From: Bacteroidales bacterium | GTDB taxonomy: Bacteria; Bacteroidota; Bacteroidia; Bacteroidales; WCHB1-69 | DNA length: 13,828 nt | NCBI GenBank assembly: GCA_016290715.1 | Contig: JAEEUY010000171.1 | Coordinates: 1-13,828 of the forward strand | Reading direction: 5' to 3' | Notes under the pieces: model-generated | Databases searched by the model: none | Told to the model about the DNA's origin: nothing | Seen by the model: only the letters and a program-made list of their open reading frames with translations | Made by a program: the position numbers and the translations under genes | Shown here: positions 5,687 through 13,428 of the stretch, in pieces | Numbering within the stretch: position 1 is the first letter of the stretch | How the letters are laid out: every line of letters starts with the position of its first letter

Positions 5687-8600
5687 CAAAGAACTGATTT
5701 ATAATAAGATATCGGACTTTGTCCGCAAATACTACCTCAATAAATTATTGCGAGGCGCCATTTTCTTTGTGCTCATCACGCTGCTTACGTTTATTGTATA
5801 TGCTGTTTTGGAATACTTCTCATATTTCAACACCACGATTCGTTCTATCCTCTTTTATTCCTATATCTCTCTCTTTGTTGTTACATTCATTTTTTATATC
5901 CTCATCCCCCTCGGAAAAATTGCAGGATTTGGGAAACAACTTACCCGTAAGCAAATTGCTGAGATTATTGGAAAGCACTTTTCGGAAATTGATGATAAAT
6001 TATTGAATTTATTTCAATTAGAAGATTTAATCAATACGAATGATTATAAAAGTCTTGAACTTTTAAATGCGGCGATTGACGCTAAAATCGAACAGATAAA
6101 GCCATTCCCTTTTACCCAAGCCATCCCCTTTAAAAACACCAAACGATACATTAAATGGGCACTGATTCCCATTTTTATTTTCATTGCTATTTTTTCTACA
6201 AAAAGTGAAGTTTTCACTTCTTCGTCCGAAAGAATCATACATCACCAGCAATATTACCAAAAGCCCGCCCCCTATCAATTTGAGGTGGAAAATGACACCT
6301 TGAGCACTTTTCAGAATGAGGAGTTTGTGTTGCATGTGACGGCAGTAGGGGAGTCCACACCGGATGCAGCCTACATCGCTATTGGTAATAAACACTATCA
6401 GCTATCAAAGAACGACAACGTACACTTCAGCTATACTTTTAAGAATTTGCAAAGTAATACGTCATTTTATATTTATACAGACGAAGTTACGTCAGATGAA
6501 TATACGTTGGAGGTGCTTCCCAAGCCTGTTATTGTTAGTTTTACGATGCTTCTGCACTATCCCGCCTATCTCCATAAACCTGATGAGACAATAGACAACA
6601 ACGGGGATGCCACCGTTCCCGATGGAACGCGCATTACGTGGTCGTTTTATACTAAGAACACACATGAATTATCATTTATACTTCCCGAAAAAACGCTTCG
6701 CGAAACTGCCGAAAAGAGCTTGTATCAAACCACTTTGGTAGCGCGAACCAGTTTCGATTATGCTATTATTAATAAAAACCGATTTTGTGCGAACAAAGAT
6801 ACGCTGAAGCATCATATCAACATCATTACCGACCAATATCCTGAAATTGCCGTTGAAAGCCAGGCCGATTCGGTACTACCCGACCGTATCTATTTCAAGG
6901 GAAGCATCAAGGATGACTATGGTTTTAGCAAAGCCCGGTTCGTTTATAGCAAATATGATGCCGACCGTAATCTTCTTGAAAGTGGGAAAGTGGTGCCCAT
7001 TAAAATCAATCCCCAGCTCACTGTACAGGATTTCTTCTACTATTTTGATGCGGTGGAATTGCAACTTGAACCGGGTTATAGTGTGGATTATTATTTTGAA
7101 GTATTTGATAATGATGGGGTCAATGGGGCAAAATCAAGCAAATCGTCCTCTCAGTCGTTTAGGGTTAAAACACAAAAAGAGTTGGATGAGGATTTGAAAA
7201 ATAGCAACGACCAAGCGAAAAAGGATTTGCAAGATCTGGTTCAAGAATCCAATGATTTGCTCAAGGATATTCAGAAGTTGGAAAAACAAATGATTCAGAA
7301 TCAGGAACTTTCATGGCAGGATAAGAAAAAACTTGAAGATCTTCTTGAAAAATACCAGGAATTAAAAAAGCAAATTGACGAACTTCAAAAGAATCAGAGT
7401 CAGCAAAATGCACTTGAAGAGCAATATAAGAATATGCCTGAAAATCTCATTAAAAAACAGCAGGAACTTCAAAAACGATTTGAGGATGTGCTTTCGGAAG
7501 AGATGAAGGCAATGTTTGAGAAATTGCAAAAAATGATGAACGAGGCCAGTCAGAAGGAGGATGTACAGAAAGCGATGAAAGAGATGAAACAGAACACGGA
7601 AGACCTCAATAAGTCGTTGGATCAGCAGCTGGAGCTTTTCAAGCAGCTGGAGTTCGAGAAAAAATATTCCGATATTATTGAAAAAACGAAAGATCTGTCG
7701 CGTGATGAGCGGATGCTTTCAAAGGAAACGGAGCAAAAGGCGATCAATAAAAACGAATTGCTTCAAAAGCAAGAAAATATTGAGCAACGTTTCAACGAAA
7801 TAAAGAAGGATTTGCAGGAACTTAAAAAACTGAATCAAGAATTAGCGGATCCTAATAAACTTACCAATACCGAAGATTTGCAGAAGCAGATTGAACAGGA
7901 TATGAAAGACAGCAAGGACGCCCTAAATAAAAACAATCGCAATCAGTCGGCGGGAAAACAATCGGATGCGGCTGAAAAAATGGAAAAAATGGCTGATCAA
8001 ATGGAGATGAATATGTTGGAAAATGAGGAAGAGGATTTAGCCGAAGATATTGAAACAATTCGACAAATTTTGGATAATCTGGTTCAGATTTCTTTTCATC
8101 AGGAAGAGAATATGGAATTATTGCGGCCATTGACTGCTCACTCAACGCGTCTGACAGATGTTATTCGCACACAGCATAATATCAAGGAGAATATGCAGTT
8201 GGTAGCGGATTCTTTGGAAGCTCTCGCGCGTCGGCAAACGTCCGTTAAACCTTTTATTCAAACTGAAGTCAGCAAAATTGATGATTATCTTTCTTCCACG
8301 ATTTCCCTTCTCACCGACCGTAAATTAAAAAATGCACTCAGTCAGCAGCAATTTGCCATGACCAGCATGAACAATCTGGCATTGATGTTGGCCGAATCGC
8401 AAAAAGAGATGCAAAAGAAGCAGAGTGAATGTAAAAATTGCAAAAACAAGAAGGGGGGAAAAGGTTCGTGTGATAAACCTGGTGGCAAGGGGAAAACAAA
8501 ATCTGCACGCGAGTTGCAGCAACAACTCAACCGTCAAATGGAAGCATTAAAGCGCTCTATGGAACAAGGGAAACAACAAGGAAAACAAAATCCCAATGGG

Positions 8601-9029
8601 CAATCCATCAGTGAACAGTTGGCCAAAATGGCTGCCCAGCAGGAGGCTATCCGCAAAATGATGCAAGAATGCCAAGATGCACTGAAATCTGAAAATGGTG
8701 TGGGCGACAGAACGCTTGATAAAATCATCAAGGATATGGAGCAAACGGAAAAAGATTTGGTTAACCGCACTATTACAACGGAAACGATTAATAGACAGAA
8801 AAATATAGAAACCAGAATGTTGGAAAGTGAACGTGCGGAGATGGAACGCGAGAAAGAGGATAAACGTGAAAGTACAGAGGCGAAAGATATCCGCAATCCC
8901 AATCCGCCGAAAGAGTGGAATATGGATAAAAAAACTCAACAACAAACGGAAATGCTCAAATCCATTCCTGCTAATTTGAATTATTATTACAAGGAAAAAG
9001 TAAACCAATATTTTTATAACATCGAATAA
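5676..9029 (+). CDS. DUF4175 family membrane-anchored coiled-coil protein
   Basis: This encodes 1117 residues, the largest gene here. Three membrane segments are visible in the N-terminal part (about 27-46, 58-79 and 159-175). Residues about 190-500 form a beta-rich, probably periplasmic region that includes 'GSIKDDYGFSKARFVYSK' near 411-428, a hallmark of DUF4175. From about 505 to 870 the chain is almost uninterrupted Glu/Lys/Gln-rich helix with leucine spacing, a long coiled coil. A linker with Cys919, Cys922 and Cys932 in a Gly/Lys-rich stretch follows, then another Gln/Lys/Met-rich helical segment to the C-terminus. The molecular function of the family is unknown; the shape suggests an envelope scaffold. 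Two ATGs at 5676 and 5679 could start it; both overlap the end of the LUD gene (11 or 8 bases), which points to translational coupling. The reading frame is intact. Confidence 0.85.
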   Translation: MMNNKELIYNKISDFVRKYYLNKLLRGAIFFVLITLLTFIVYAVLEYFSYFNTTIRSILFYSYISLFVVTFIFYILIPLGKIAGFGKQLTRKQIAEIIGKHFSEIDDKLLNLFQLEDLINTNDYKSLELLNAAIDAKIEQIKPFPFTQAIPFKNTKRYIKWALIPIFIFIAIFSTKSEVFTSSSERIIHHQQYYQKPAPYQFEVENDTLSTFQNEEFVLHVTAVGESTPDAAYIAIGNKHYQLSKNDNVHFSYTFKNLQSNTSFYIYTDEVTSDEYTLEVLPKPVIVSFTMLLHYPAYLHKPDETIDNNGDATVPDGTRITWSFYTKNTHELSFILPEKTLRETAEKSLYQTTLVARTSFDYAIINKNRFCANKDTLKHHINIITDQYPEIAVESQADSVLPDRIYFKGSIKDDYGFSKARFVYSKYDADRNLLESGKVVPIKINPQLTVQDFFYYFDAVELQLEPGYSVDYYFEVFDNDGVNGAKSSKSSSQSFRVKTQKELDEDLKNSNDQAKKDLQDLVQESNDLLKDIQKLEKQMIQNQELSWQDKKKLEDLLEKYQELKKQIDELQKNQSQQNALEEQYKNMPENLIKKQQELQKRFEDVLSEEMKAMFEKLQKMMNEASQKEDVQKAMKEMKQNTEDLNKSLDQQLELFKQLEFEKKYSDIIEKTKDLSRDERMLSKETEQKAINKNELLQKQENIEQRFNEIKKDLQELKKLNQELADPNKLTNTEDLQKQIEQDMKDSKDALNKNNRNQSAGKQSDAAEKMEKMADQMEMNMLENEEEDLAEDIETIRQILDNLVQISFHQEENMELLRPLTAHSTRLTDVIRTQHNIKENMQLVADSLEALARRQTSVKPFIQTEVSKIDDYLSSTISLLTDRKLKNALSQQQFAMTSMNNLALMLAESQKEMQKKQSECKNCKNKKGGKGSCDKPGGKGKTKSARELQQQLNRQMEALKRSMEQGKQQGKQNPNGQSISEQLAKMAAQQEAIRKMMQECQDALKSENGVGDRTLDKIIKDMEQTEKDLVNRTITTETINRQKNIETRMLESERAEMEREKEDKRESTEAKDIRNPNPPKEWNMDKKTQQQTEMLKSIPANLNYYYKEKVNQYFYNIE

Positions 9030-9039
9030 TCTTATTGCT

Positions 9040-9510
9040 ATGTATAATATTGAATTACAGCATTTAACTATAGAAAATGCCCAGAATGAAGTGCTCCGTG
9101 CAGCGGAAAATATATGCTCAAACTTCCATTTGGAAGCGCATTTTGGAACTTTATCGTATGCTCTGCACGAATTGTTGTCTTTGATGGAGCGCTACAGCGA
9201 CGACCAATCGAATGCTTTTGATATTAATTTTTATATAGAACAAGATACAGTATCTATACAAATTGTCAATTATCAAAATTTTAAGGAAATAGAACGGTGT
9301 TTGCACAATGCTTCCATTGATGACAACGACACCAGTGCTTACACGTTTACTTGCCTCTCCGACCGGTTTGAATTTCGCGATGATTATCGTGAAATGTGGG
9401 TTGAAATGAAGCTCAATGCTGACATAGAAACCATTGATAGGGCACAGATTCTTGAACAAGAAACAATACTGTCGCGGGTCAAAGCCTTACAAGAAAAGTC
9501 ATTGCAATAA
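9040..9510 (+). CDS. Small GHKL-fold-like protein, ATP site degenerate
   Basis: This encodes 156 residues with no signal peptide or membrane segment. The layout recalls anti-sigma-factor/serine-kinase (RsbW-type) GHKL domains: an N-terminal strand, a helix 'SYALHELLSLMERY' (39-52) where the N-box would be, strands 'DINFYIEQDTVSIQIVNY' (61-78), and a last strand 'FRDDYREMWVEMKLN' (112-126). The key residues do not follow the family: Glu44 is present, but the Asn expected four residues on is Leu48, and no glycine-rich D-x-G-x-G loop is visible after residue 70. If the fold is right it probably does not bind ATP in the classical way and may act as a binding partner. It starts 10 bases after DUF4175 and is followed 18 bases later by the porin gene. 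Confidence in the gene is high, in the fold assignment low. Confidence 0.6.
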   Translation: MYNIELQHLTIENAQNEVLRAAENICSNFHLEAHFGTLSYALHELLSLMERYSDDQSNAFDINFYIEQDTVSIQIVNYQNFKEIERCLHNASIDDNDTSAYTFTCLSDRFEFRDDYREMWVEMKLNADIETIDRAQILEQETILSRVKALQEKSLQ

Positions 9511-9528
9511 CCATTTAAATTTTACGAT

Positions 9529-10980
9529 ATGAAAAAAATATTCATTTTAGGAATTGTCTTATTGATGAGTGCAATGTCAGTATTTGCACAAGATGAATTG
9601 GATGCTTTCCGTTTTTCACAAACAGATTATGCCGGTACTGCCCGTTTCATGGGGGCAGGGAGCTCATTCGGCGCTATTGGCGGCGATTTTTCGGCTTTGA
9701 GTACTAATCCTGCGGCTATTGGGGTGTTTAAACGGCACGAAATTTCCTTTACTCCAGTAGTGATTTCCTCTTTCAATACAGAAAGTGTTTACGATAATGC
9801 TTATTCAATTGCTCATCGTGTACGCTATAGTCTCACCAATTTGGGTATGGTTTTTTCTTGGAAAATAGCAGATGAAACTTCCAAATGGAAAATGGCTCAA
9901 TTCGGGTTCGGCTATAACCGCATCAGTGATTTTAATAATTCCTATTTTATGGGAGGAAATAGCAAAGGGACCTCAATGACAGACGACTTTATCGAAAGTG
10001 CCAATGGAACCTATTGGGGAAATTTGACGCATGATGCCGAAGCCGCATGGGAAACATGGCTGATTGACACACTCGGCGGGGAACCCCAACAATATTGGTC
10101 TCCCCTTAGCAATCATGACTTGTGGTTGTCAAAAGACATTCGTACAAAAGGGGGAATTGATGAAATGAACTTCTCTTTTGGAGGAAATTACGATGACAAA
10201 TTGTATGTTGGTTTAACCGTTGGGGTGCCGTTTTTGGATTATACGATGAATGCGGAGTACACCGAACGCGACCTCAATGATGAAATCAACTCCTTTGATT
10301 ATTATACGGTTAATGACCGTATGCACACCACGGGAGTGGGTATCAATGCCAAAGTGGGTATTATTTACCAGCCTGTTGAGTTTCTGCGCATCGGTGTGGC
10401 ATTTCATTCTCCTACTTTCTATAATAATTTGAAAGAGACTTTGAATCGACAAGTCAACGTGTATAATACCAGTGACCCTAACAGTGACTGGGAGTACGAT
10501 AATGTGTCGAAATATAAGTTGTGTACACCTTTGCGTGTTATGGGTAGTGTGGGTTTTATCATTGCGAAACGTGCATTTATTAATGCAGAGTATGAATTTA
10601 CCGACTATTCAATGGCAATGCTTATGTCATCAGATAACTATAATTATCGTTACAACTACACGACAGAAAATAAGAATATTGAAAACAATTACGGTGCATG
10701 CCATTCAGTGCGTATTGGTGGAGAAGTAACGATTGCCAGTTTTCTTGTAGCAAGATTAGGCTATGGCCTTTCTACGTCTCCTTATAAAAATGGGGTAGCC
10801 AATGGACTAACGCACAACGCTTCCTGTGGCATCGGCTTCAGAGGCAAATATTTCTTTGCTGATTTTGCCTACTCATGGCGATTGAGCGGTTATGCCTTCA
10901 AACTATACAACACTTCAGACGTAGTTACTACCCAAACCCAACGCAACCGTTTTGCTCTGACTTTGGGGTGGAAGTTTTAA
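9529..10980 (+). CDS. Outer-membrane porin of the OmpP1/FadL family
   Basis: This encodes 483 residues. A Sec signal peptide (MKKIF, hydrophobic core 5-19, cleavage after Ala20 in VFA|Q) precedes a mature N-terminus 'DELDAFRFSQTDYAGTARF', a layout frequent in Bacteroidales members of the family. The segment 'GGDFSALSTNPAAIG' (51-65) matches the N-P-A motif region near the N-terminus of FadL-like proteins, where the chain plugs the barrel. The rest is aromatic-rich alternating strands ending in 'RFALTLGWKF', with a terminal Phe as expected for barrel insertion by the BAM complex. FadL-family proteins admit hydrophobic molecules; the cargo here is unknown. It is the last gene of the rpiB operon and is followed by a hairpin. 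Confidence 0.85.
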   Translation: MKKIFILGIVLLMSAMSVFAQDELDAFRFSQTDYAGTARFMGAGSSFGAIGGDFSALSTNPAAIGVFKRHEISFTPVVISSFNTESVYDNAYSIAHRVRYSLTNLGMVFSWKIADETSKWKMAQFGFGYNRISDFNNSYFMGGNSKGTSMTDDFIESANGTYWGNLTHDAEAAWETWLIDTLGGEPQQYWSPLSNHDLWLSKDIRTKGGIDEMNFSFGGNYDDKLYVGLTVGVPFLDYTMNAEYTERDLNDEINSFDYYTVNDRMHTTGVGINAKVGIIYQPVEFLRIGVAFHSPTFYNNLKETLNRQVNVYNTSDPNSDWEYDNVSKYKLCTPLRVMGSVGFIIAKRAFINAEYEFTDYSMAMLMSSDNYNYRYNYTTENKNIENNYGACHSVRIGGEVTIASFLVARLGYGLSTSPYKNGVANGLTHNASCGIGFRGKYFFADFAYSWRLSGYAFKLYNTSDVVTTQTQRNRFALTLGWKF

Positions 10981-11023
10981 GGAGGATATGTTCTCCCAAA
11001 ATGAGTCGGAATAAACTATTTCG

Positions 11024-11066
11024 AGAAACAGAAGAGGCATACCAACGGTATGCCTCTTCTGTTTCT
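11024..11066. terminator. Strong hairpin between convergent genes
   Basis: Perfect 20-base arms (11024-11043 and 11047-11066), read as AGAAACAGAAGAGGCATACC on the left, surround a 3-base loop (AAC). It lies 43 bases after the porin stop and about 30 bases from the DPP IV stop, so it can end both converging units. The U tract on the plus strand is interrupted (TTTC then TGTTTTT at 11074-11080), and on the minus strand it is short, so it may also act by protecting 3' ends. Confidence 0.8.
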
Positions 11067-11095
11067 TCATTACTGTTTTTAATTGGGGGTTGGTA

Positions 11096-13282
11096 TTACA
11101 AATTCTTTAACAAGAAATTGGTCAGTTTCGTGTAGAGTTGGAATCGGGTGTTTCCTCCGTAAATGAAGTGATTTTTATTCGGGTAGAAAAACTGCTCGTA
11201 TTGTTTTTCGGCCTTGTTTAATTGTGTAACCAAATCCATCGAGTTTTGAAAATGAACGTTGTCATCGCCAGTGCCGTGTATTAGCAAGTAGTTTCCTTCC
11301 AATTTATTTGCGAAGAAGCAGGGCGAATTATCATCGTATCCTTCAGGATTGTCTTGTGGTTTTTGAAGAAAACGTTCGGTATAGATGTTATCGTAATAGC
11401 GCCAGTTGGTGACGGGAGCAACGGCCATGGCCATTTTGAACACCCCTTCTCCTTTAAACATGGCTAAACTTGACAGATAACCGCCGAAACTCCATCCCCA
11501 AATGCCAATACGATCCTTGTCCACGTAAGGCAAGGTCTGTAAATAGTGTGCCGTGGCAATCTGATCAATGGCTTCGAATTTCCCCATCTGTTTGTATATC
11601 ACTTTCTTGAAAGCATCGCCACGACCGGCAGTTCCGCGACCATCCACACATACAACAATATATCCCTTTTGCGCCAACATTTGATACCACGCATGATCAT
11701 TGCCCCTATAATAGGCGTTGCTTACCTCTTGCGAACCGGGTCCGCCATATACATACATCAAAACAGGATATTTTTGGTTCGGATTGAAACGCAAAGGTTT
11801 GATCATCCACCCATTTAATTCAATGCCTTCGTCAGTGGTAAAAGAGAATAATTCTTTTTTGGAGAATCCGTACTCTTTGGCACGTTGCATGAATTCTTCG
11901 TTATCCTCCAAAGTGTATAGTAGTTTCCCTGCACTGTTGTGAACAGTATAGATAGGAGCCGTGGTGGCATTCGAATAATTATTGCAATAAAAATGGGCAT
12001 TACTGTTGAAAGTCGGGGTGTTCCAACCCGTTCCGTCTGTCAGCAGTTTCTTCTTTTTCCCATCAAAATTAACCACATACAAATCCTGATTCAGCACGTG
12101 CGATTCATTGGAAAGGTAATAAATCAGTTTTTTCTGAAAATCAATCGTACATATATTCTTTACTTCATAGTTACCAGAGGTCAGTTGTACGGGATCTTCC
12201 CCGAATTCAGCCTTATAAATATGGTTATAGCCATCACGCTCTGAGGTGAAAATCACGGTTTTGTTGTCTTCTAAAAAGTAGTAATCTTCAGAAATTTCCA
12301 GCCAAGCGTCGTTTTTATCGGTTAGCACAATATTACGGGAATGATCTGTGATATTGCATCGGTAAAAGTCAAGTTGGTTTTGCAGACGGTTGAGTTTCAA
12401 TACCATCAAATCGGTTGAATTGGAGAGCCAATACACGCGGGGATAATAACAATCTTCGCGTGGAAAATCAATTTTCTGGGTTTGGGCAGTCTGCAAATCA
12501 TATACATAGATATCTACCAACGAGTTGTCTTCTCCTGCTTTCGGGTATTTATAAGTATATTCTTCAGGATAAAGTTCTCCCCACATAGTCATGGAAAATT
12601 GTTTCACATCGCTTTCATCGAAACGCAAAAAGGCTATTTTCAGTCCGTCGGGCGACCAATAAAAGCATTGCGACATGCTCAGCTCTTCTTCGTGCACCCA
12701 GTCTGCAAATCCGTTTAAAATATGGTTTTCCTTCCCGTCAGTGGTGATTTGCACCTCCTTTTGATTGGCCAAATCATAATAATAGAGATTATAATCACGG
12801 ACAAAAGCGACTTTGGTTCCATCGGCACTAAAATCCGCAAAACTGATCTTCCCTGCATCCGTATTAGAAACCTGTGTTAATGTATTGTTTTTCAAATCAT
12901 AAACATAATAATAGGCGCAAGTGGAGCGGCGATAGATATACTCTTCGTCAAAAGCCAATAAAATTTTTGTTTCGCTATTGTCGAAAGAGTAGTCGCTTAA
13001 TTTGGACATATACAATTTCTTTTGAGACGCTGTCTCAAGCATCTGATTGCTCAATAGCATCTTCACTTCTTTGCCGGTTTCAAAACTGAATTGATGGATT
13101 CCTGCCAAATCCACTGTCGTGTAGTAATCACTATGAGGCATGGAGGCAAATCCCGGGACCGACTTGGGAATAAAGATATAATCTTTCCAGATGTTGGTTA
13201 ATGTGATCTCTTTTTGTGCTGAGGATACAAAGTGAAGCCCCATTACGGAGATTGCTAAGAACAATAATATTAATTTCTTCAT
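11096..13282 (-). CDS. Dipeptidyl peptidase IV, S9B serine peptidase
   Basis: This 728-residue exported enzyme cleaves dipeptides from peptide N-termini, with preference for Pro or Ala in the second position, in the periplasm. Residues 1-22 are a Sec signal peptide (MKKLILLFLAISVMGL, cleavage near SSA|Q). The N-terminal beta-propeller carries the 'DWVHEEEL' motif with Glu198-200, matching the double-Glu that binds the substrate amino terminus. The C-terminal alpha/beta-hydrolase domain shows the oxyanion Tyr at about 512 ('MYVYGGPGSQ'), the nucleophile Ser598 in GWSFGG, Asp673 in 'HGTGDDNVHFQ' and His705 in 'NHFIYGG'. All catalytic residues are intact and the length fits (P. gingivalis DPP IV is about 720). 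A start 57 bases upstream is possible, but that extension spoils the signal peptide and spans part of the leader, so the ATG at 13280-13282 is preferred. It has its own promoter. Confidence 0.92.
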   Translation of the reverse strand: MKKLILLFLAISVMGLHFVSSAQKEITLTNIWKDYIFIPKSVPGFASMPHSDYYTTVDLAGIHQFSFETGKEVKMLLSNQMLETASQKKLYMSKLSDYSFDNSETKILLAFDEEYIYRRSTCAYYYVYDLKNNTLTQVSNTDAGKISFADFSADGTKVAFVRDYNLYYYDLANQKEVQITTDGKENHILNGFADWVHEEELSMSQCFYWSPDGLKIAFLRFDESDVKQFSMTMWGELYPEEYTYKYPKAGEDNSLVDIYVYDLQTAQTQKIDFPREDCYYPRVYWLSNSTDLMVLKLNRLQNQLDFYRCNITDHSRNIVLTDKNDAWLEISEDYYFLEDNKTVIFTSERDGYNHIYKAEFGEDPVQLTSGNYEVKNICTIDFQKKLIYYLSNESHVLNQDLYVVNFDGKKKKLLTDGTGWNTPTFNSNAHFYCNNYSNATTAPIYTVHNSAGKLLYTLEDNEEFMQRAKEYGFSKKELFSFTTDEGIELNGWMIKPLRFNPNQKYPVLMYVYGGPGSQEVSNAYYRGNDHAWYQMLAQKGYIVVCVDGRGTAGRGDAFKKVIYKQMGKFEAIDQIATAHYLQTLPYVDKDRIGIWGWSFGGYLSSLAMFKGEGVFKMAMAVAPVTNWRYYDNIYTERFLQKPQDNPEGYDDNSPCFFANKLEGNYLLIHGTGDDNVHFQNSMDLVTQLNKAEKQYEQFFYPNKNHFIYGGNTRFQLYTKLTNFLLKNL

Positions 13283-13320
13283 ATTTAATGATTTACAAAT
13301 AATAGATGATAAAAAATTTT

Positions 13321-13344
13321 CTTTGCAAAGCAGTTGCAAAGGTA
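13321..13344 (-). promoter_or_regulatory. Promoter -7 for DPP IV, with a repeated TTGCAAAG
   Basis: On the minus strand TACCTTTGC (core at 13337-13344) matches the Bacteroidota -7 consensus and gives a leader of about 50 bases. No good -33 is seen at the usual spacing. The plus-strand word TTGCAAAG occurs twice 11 bases apart (13323-13330 and 13334-13341); the left copy sits within the perfect palindrome CTTTGCAAAG (13321-13330), which would cover the likely transcription start. Confidence 0.55.
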
Positions 13345-13374
13345 CATAAATTTTCAGAAATACTATTTACAAAA

Positions 13375-13405
13375 AAAGCTGAATCTCTTACAGAAATCCA
13401 GCTTT
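13375..13405 (-). terminator. Terminator after the PLP enzyme gene
   Basis: A 10-bp stem with one G-U pair (arms 13375-13384 and 13396-13405) and an 11-base loop. Read on the minus strand it ends in a T run (A run at 13371-13377 on the plus strand). It lies 24 bases after the stop of the minus-strand gene at the right edge and separates it from the DPP IV promoter. Confidence 0.75.
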
Positions 13406-13428
13406 CTTTTTAGATAATTATCAATGAA

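Noticed and set aside
8547..9008. 153-codon minus-strand frame over the end of DUF4175
   Set aside because: The Lys/Glu/Gln-rich coiled-coil codons on the plus strand read as Phe/Leu/Ser-rich on the other strand, which fakes a membrane protein. No independent support.
10875..11135. 86-codon frame spanning the end of the porin gene and the hairpin
   Set aside because: It overlaps the porin's final strands in another frame, reads through the 20-bp hairpin and runs into the DPP IV 3' end; no sign of a separate gene.
13283..13339. Longer start for the DPP IV gene
   Set aside because: The extension would place 19 mostly non-signal residues before a perfect MKKLILL signal peptide and would begin at about the -7 promoter element, before the likely transcription start.
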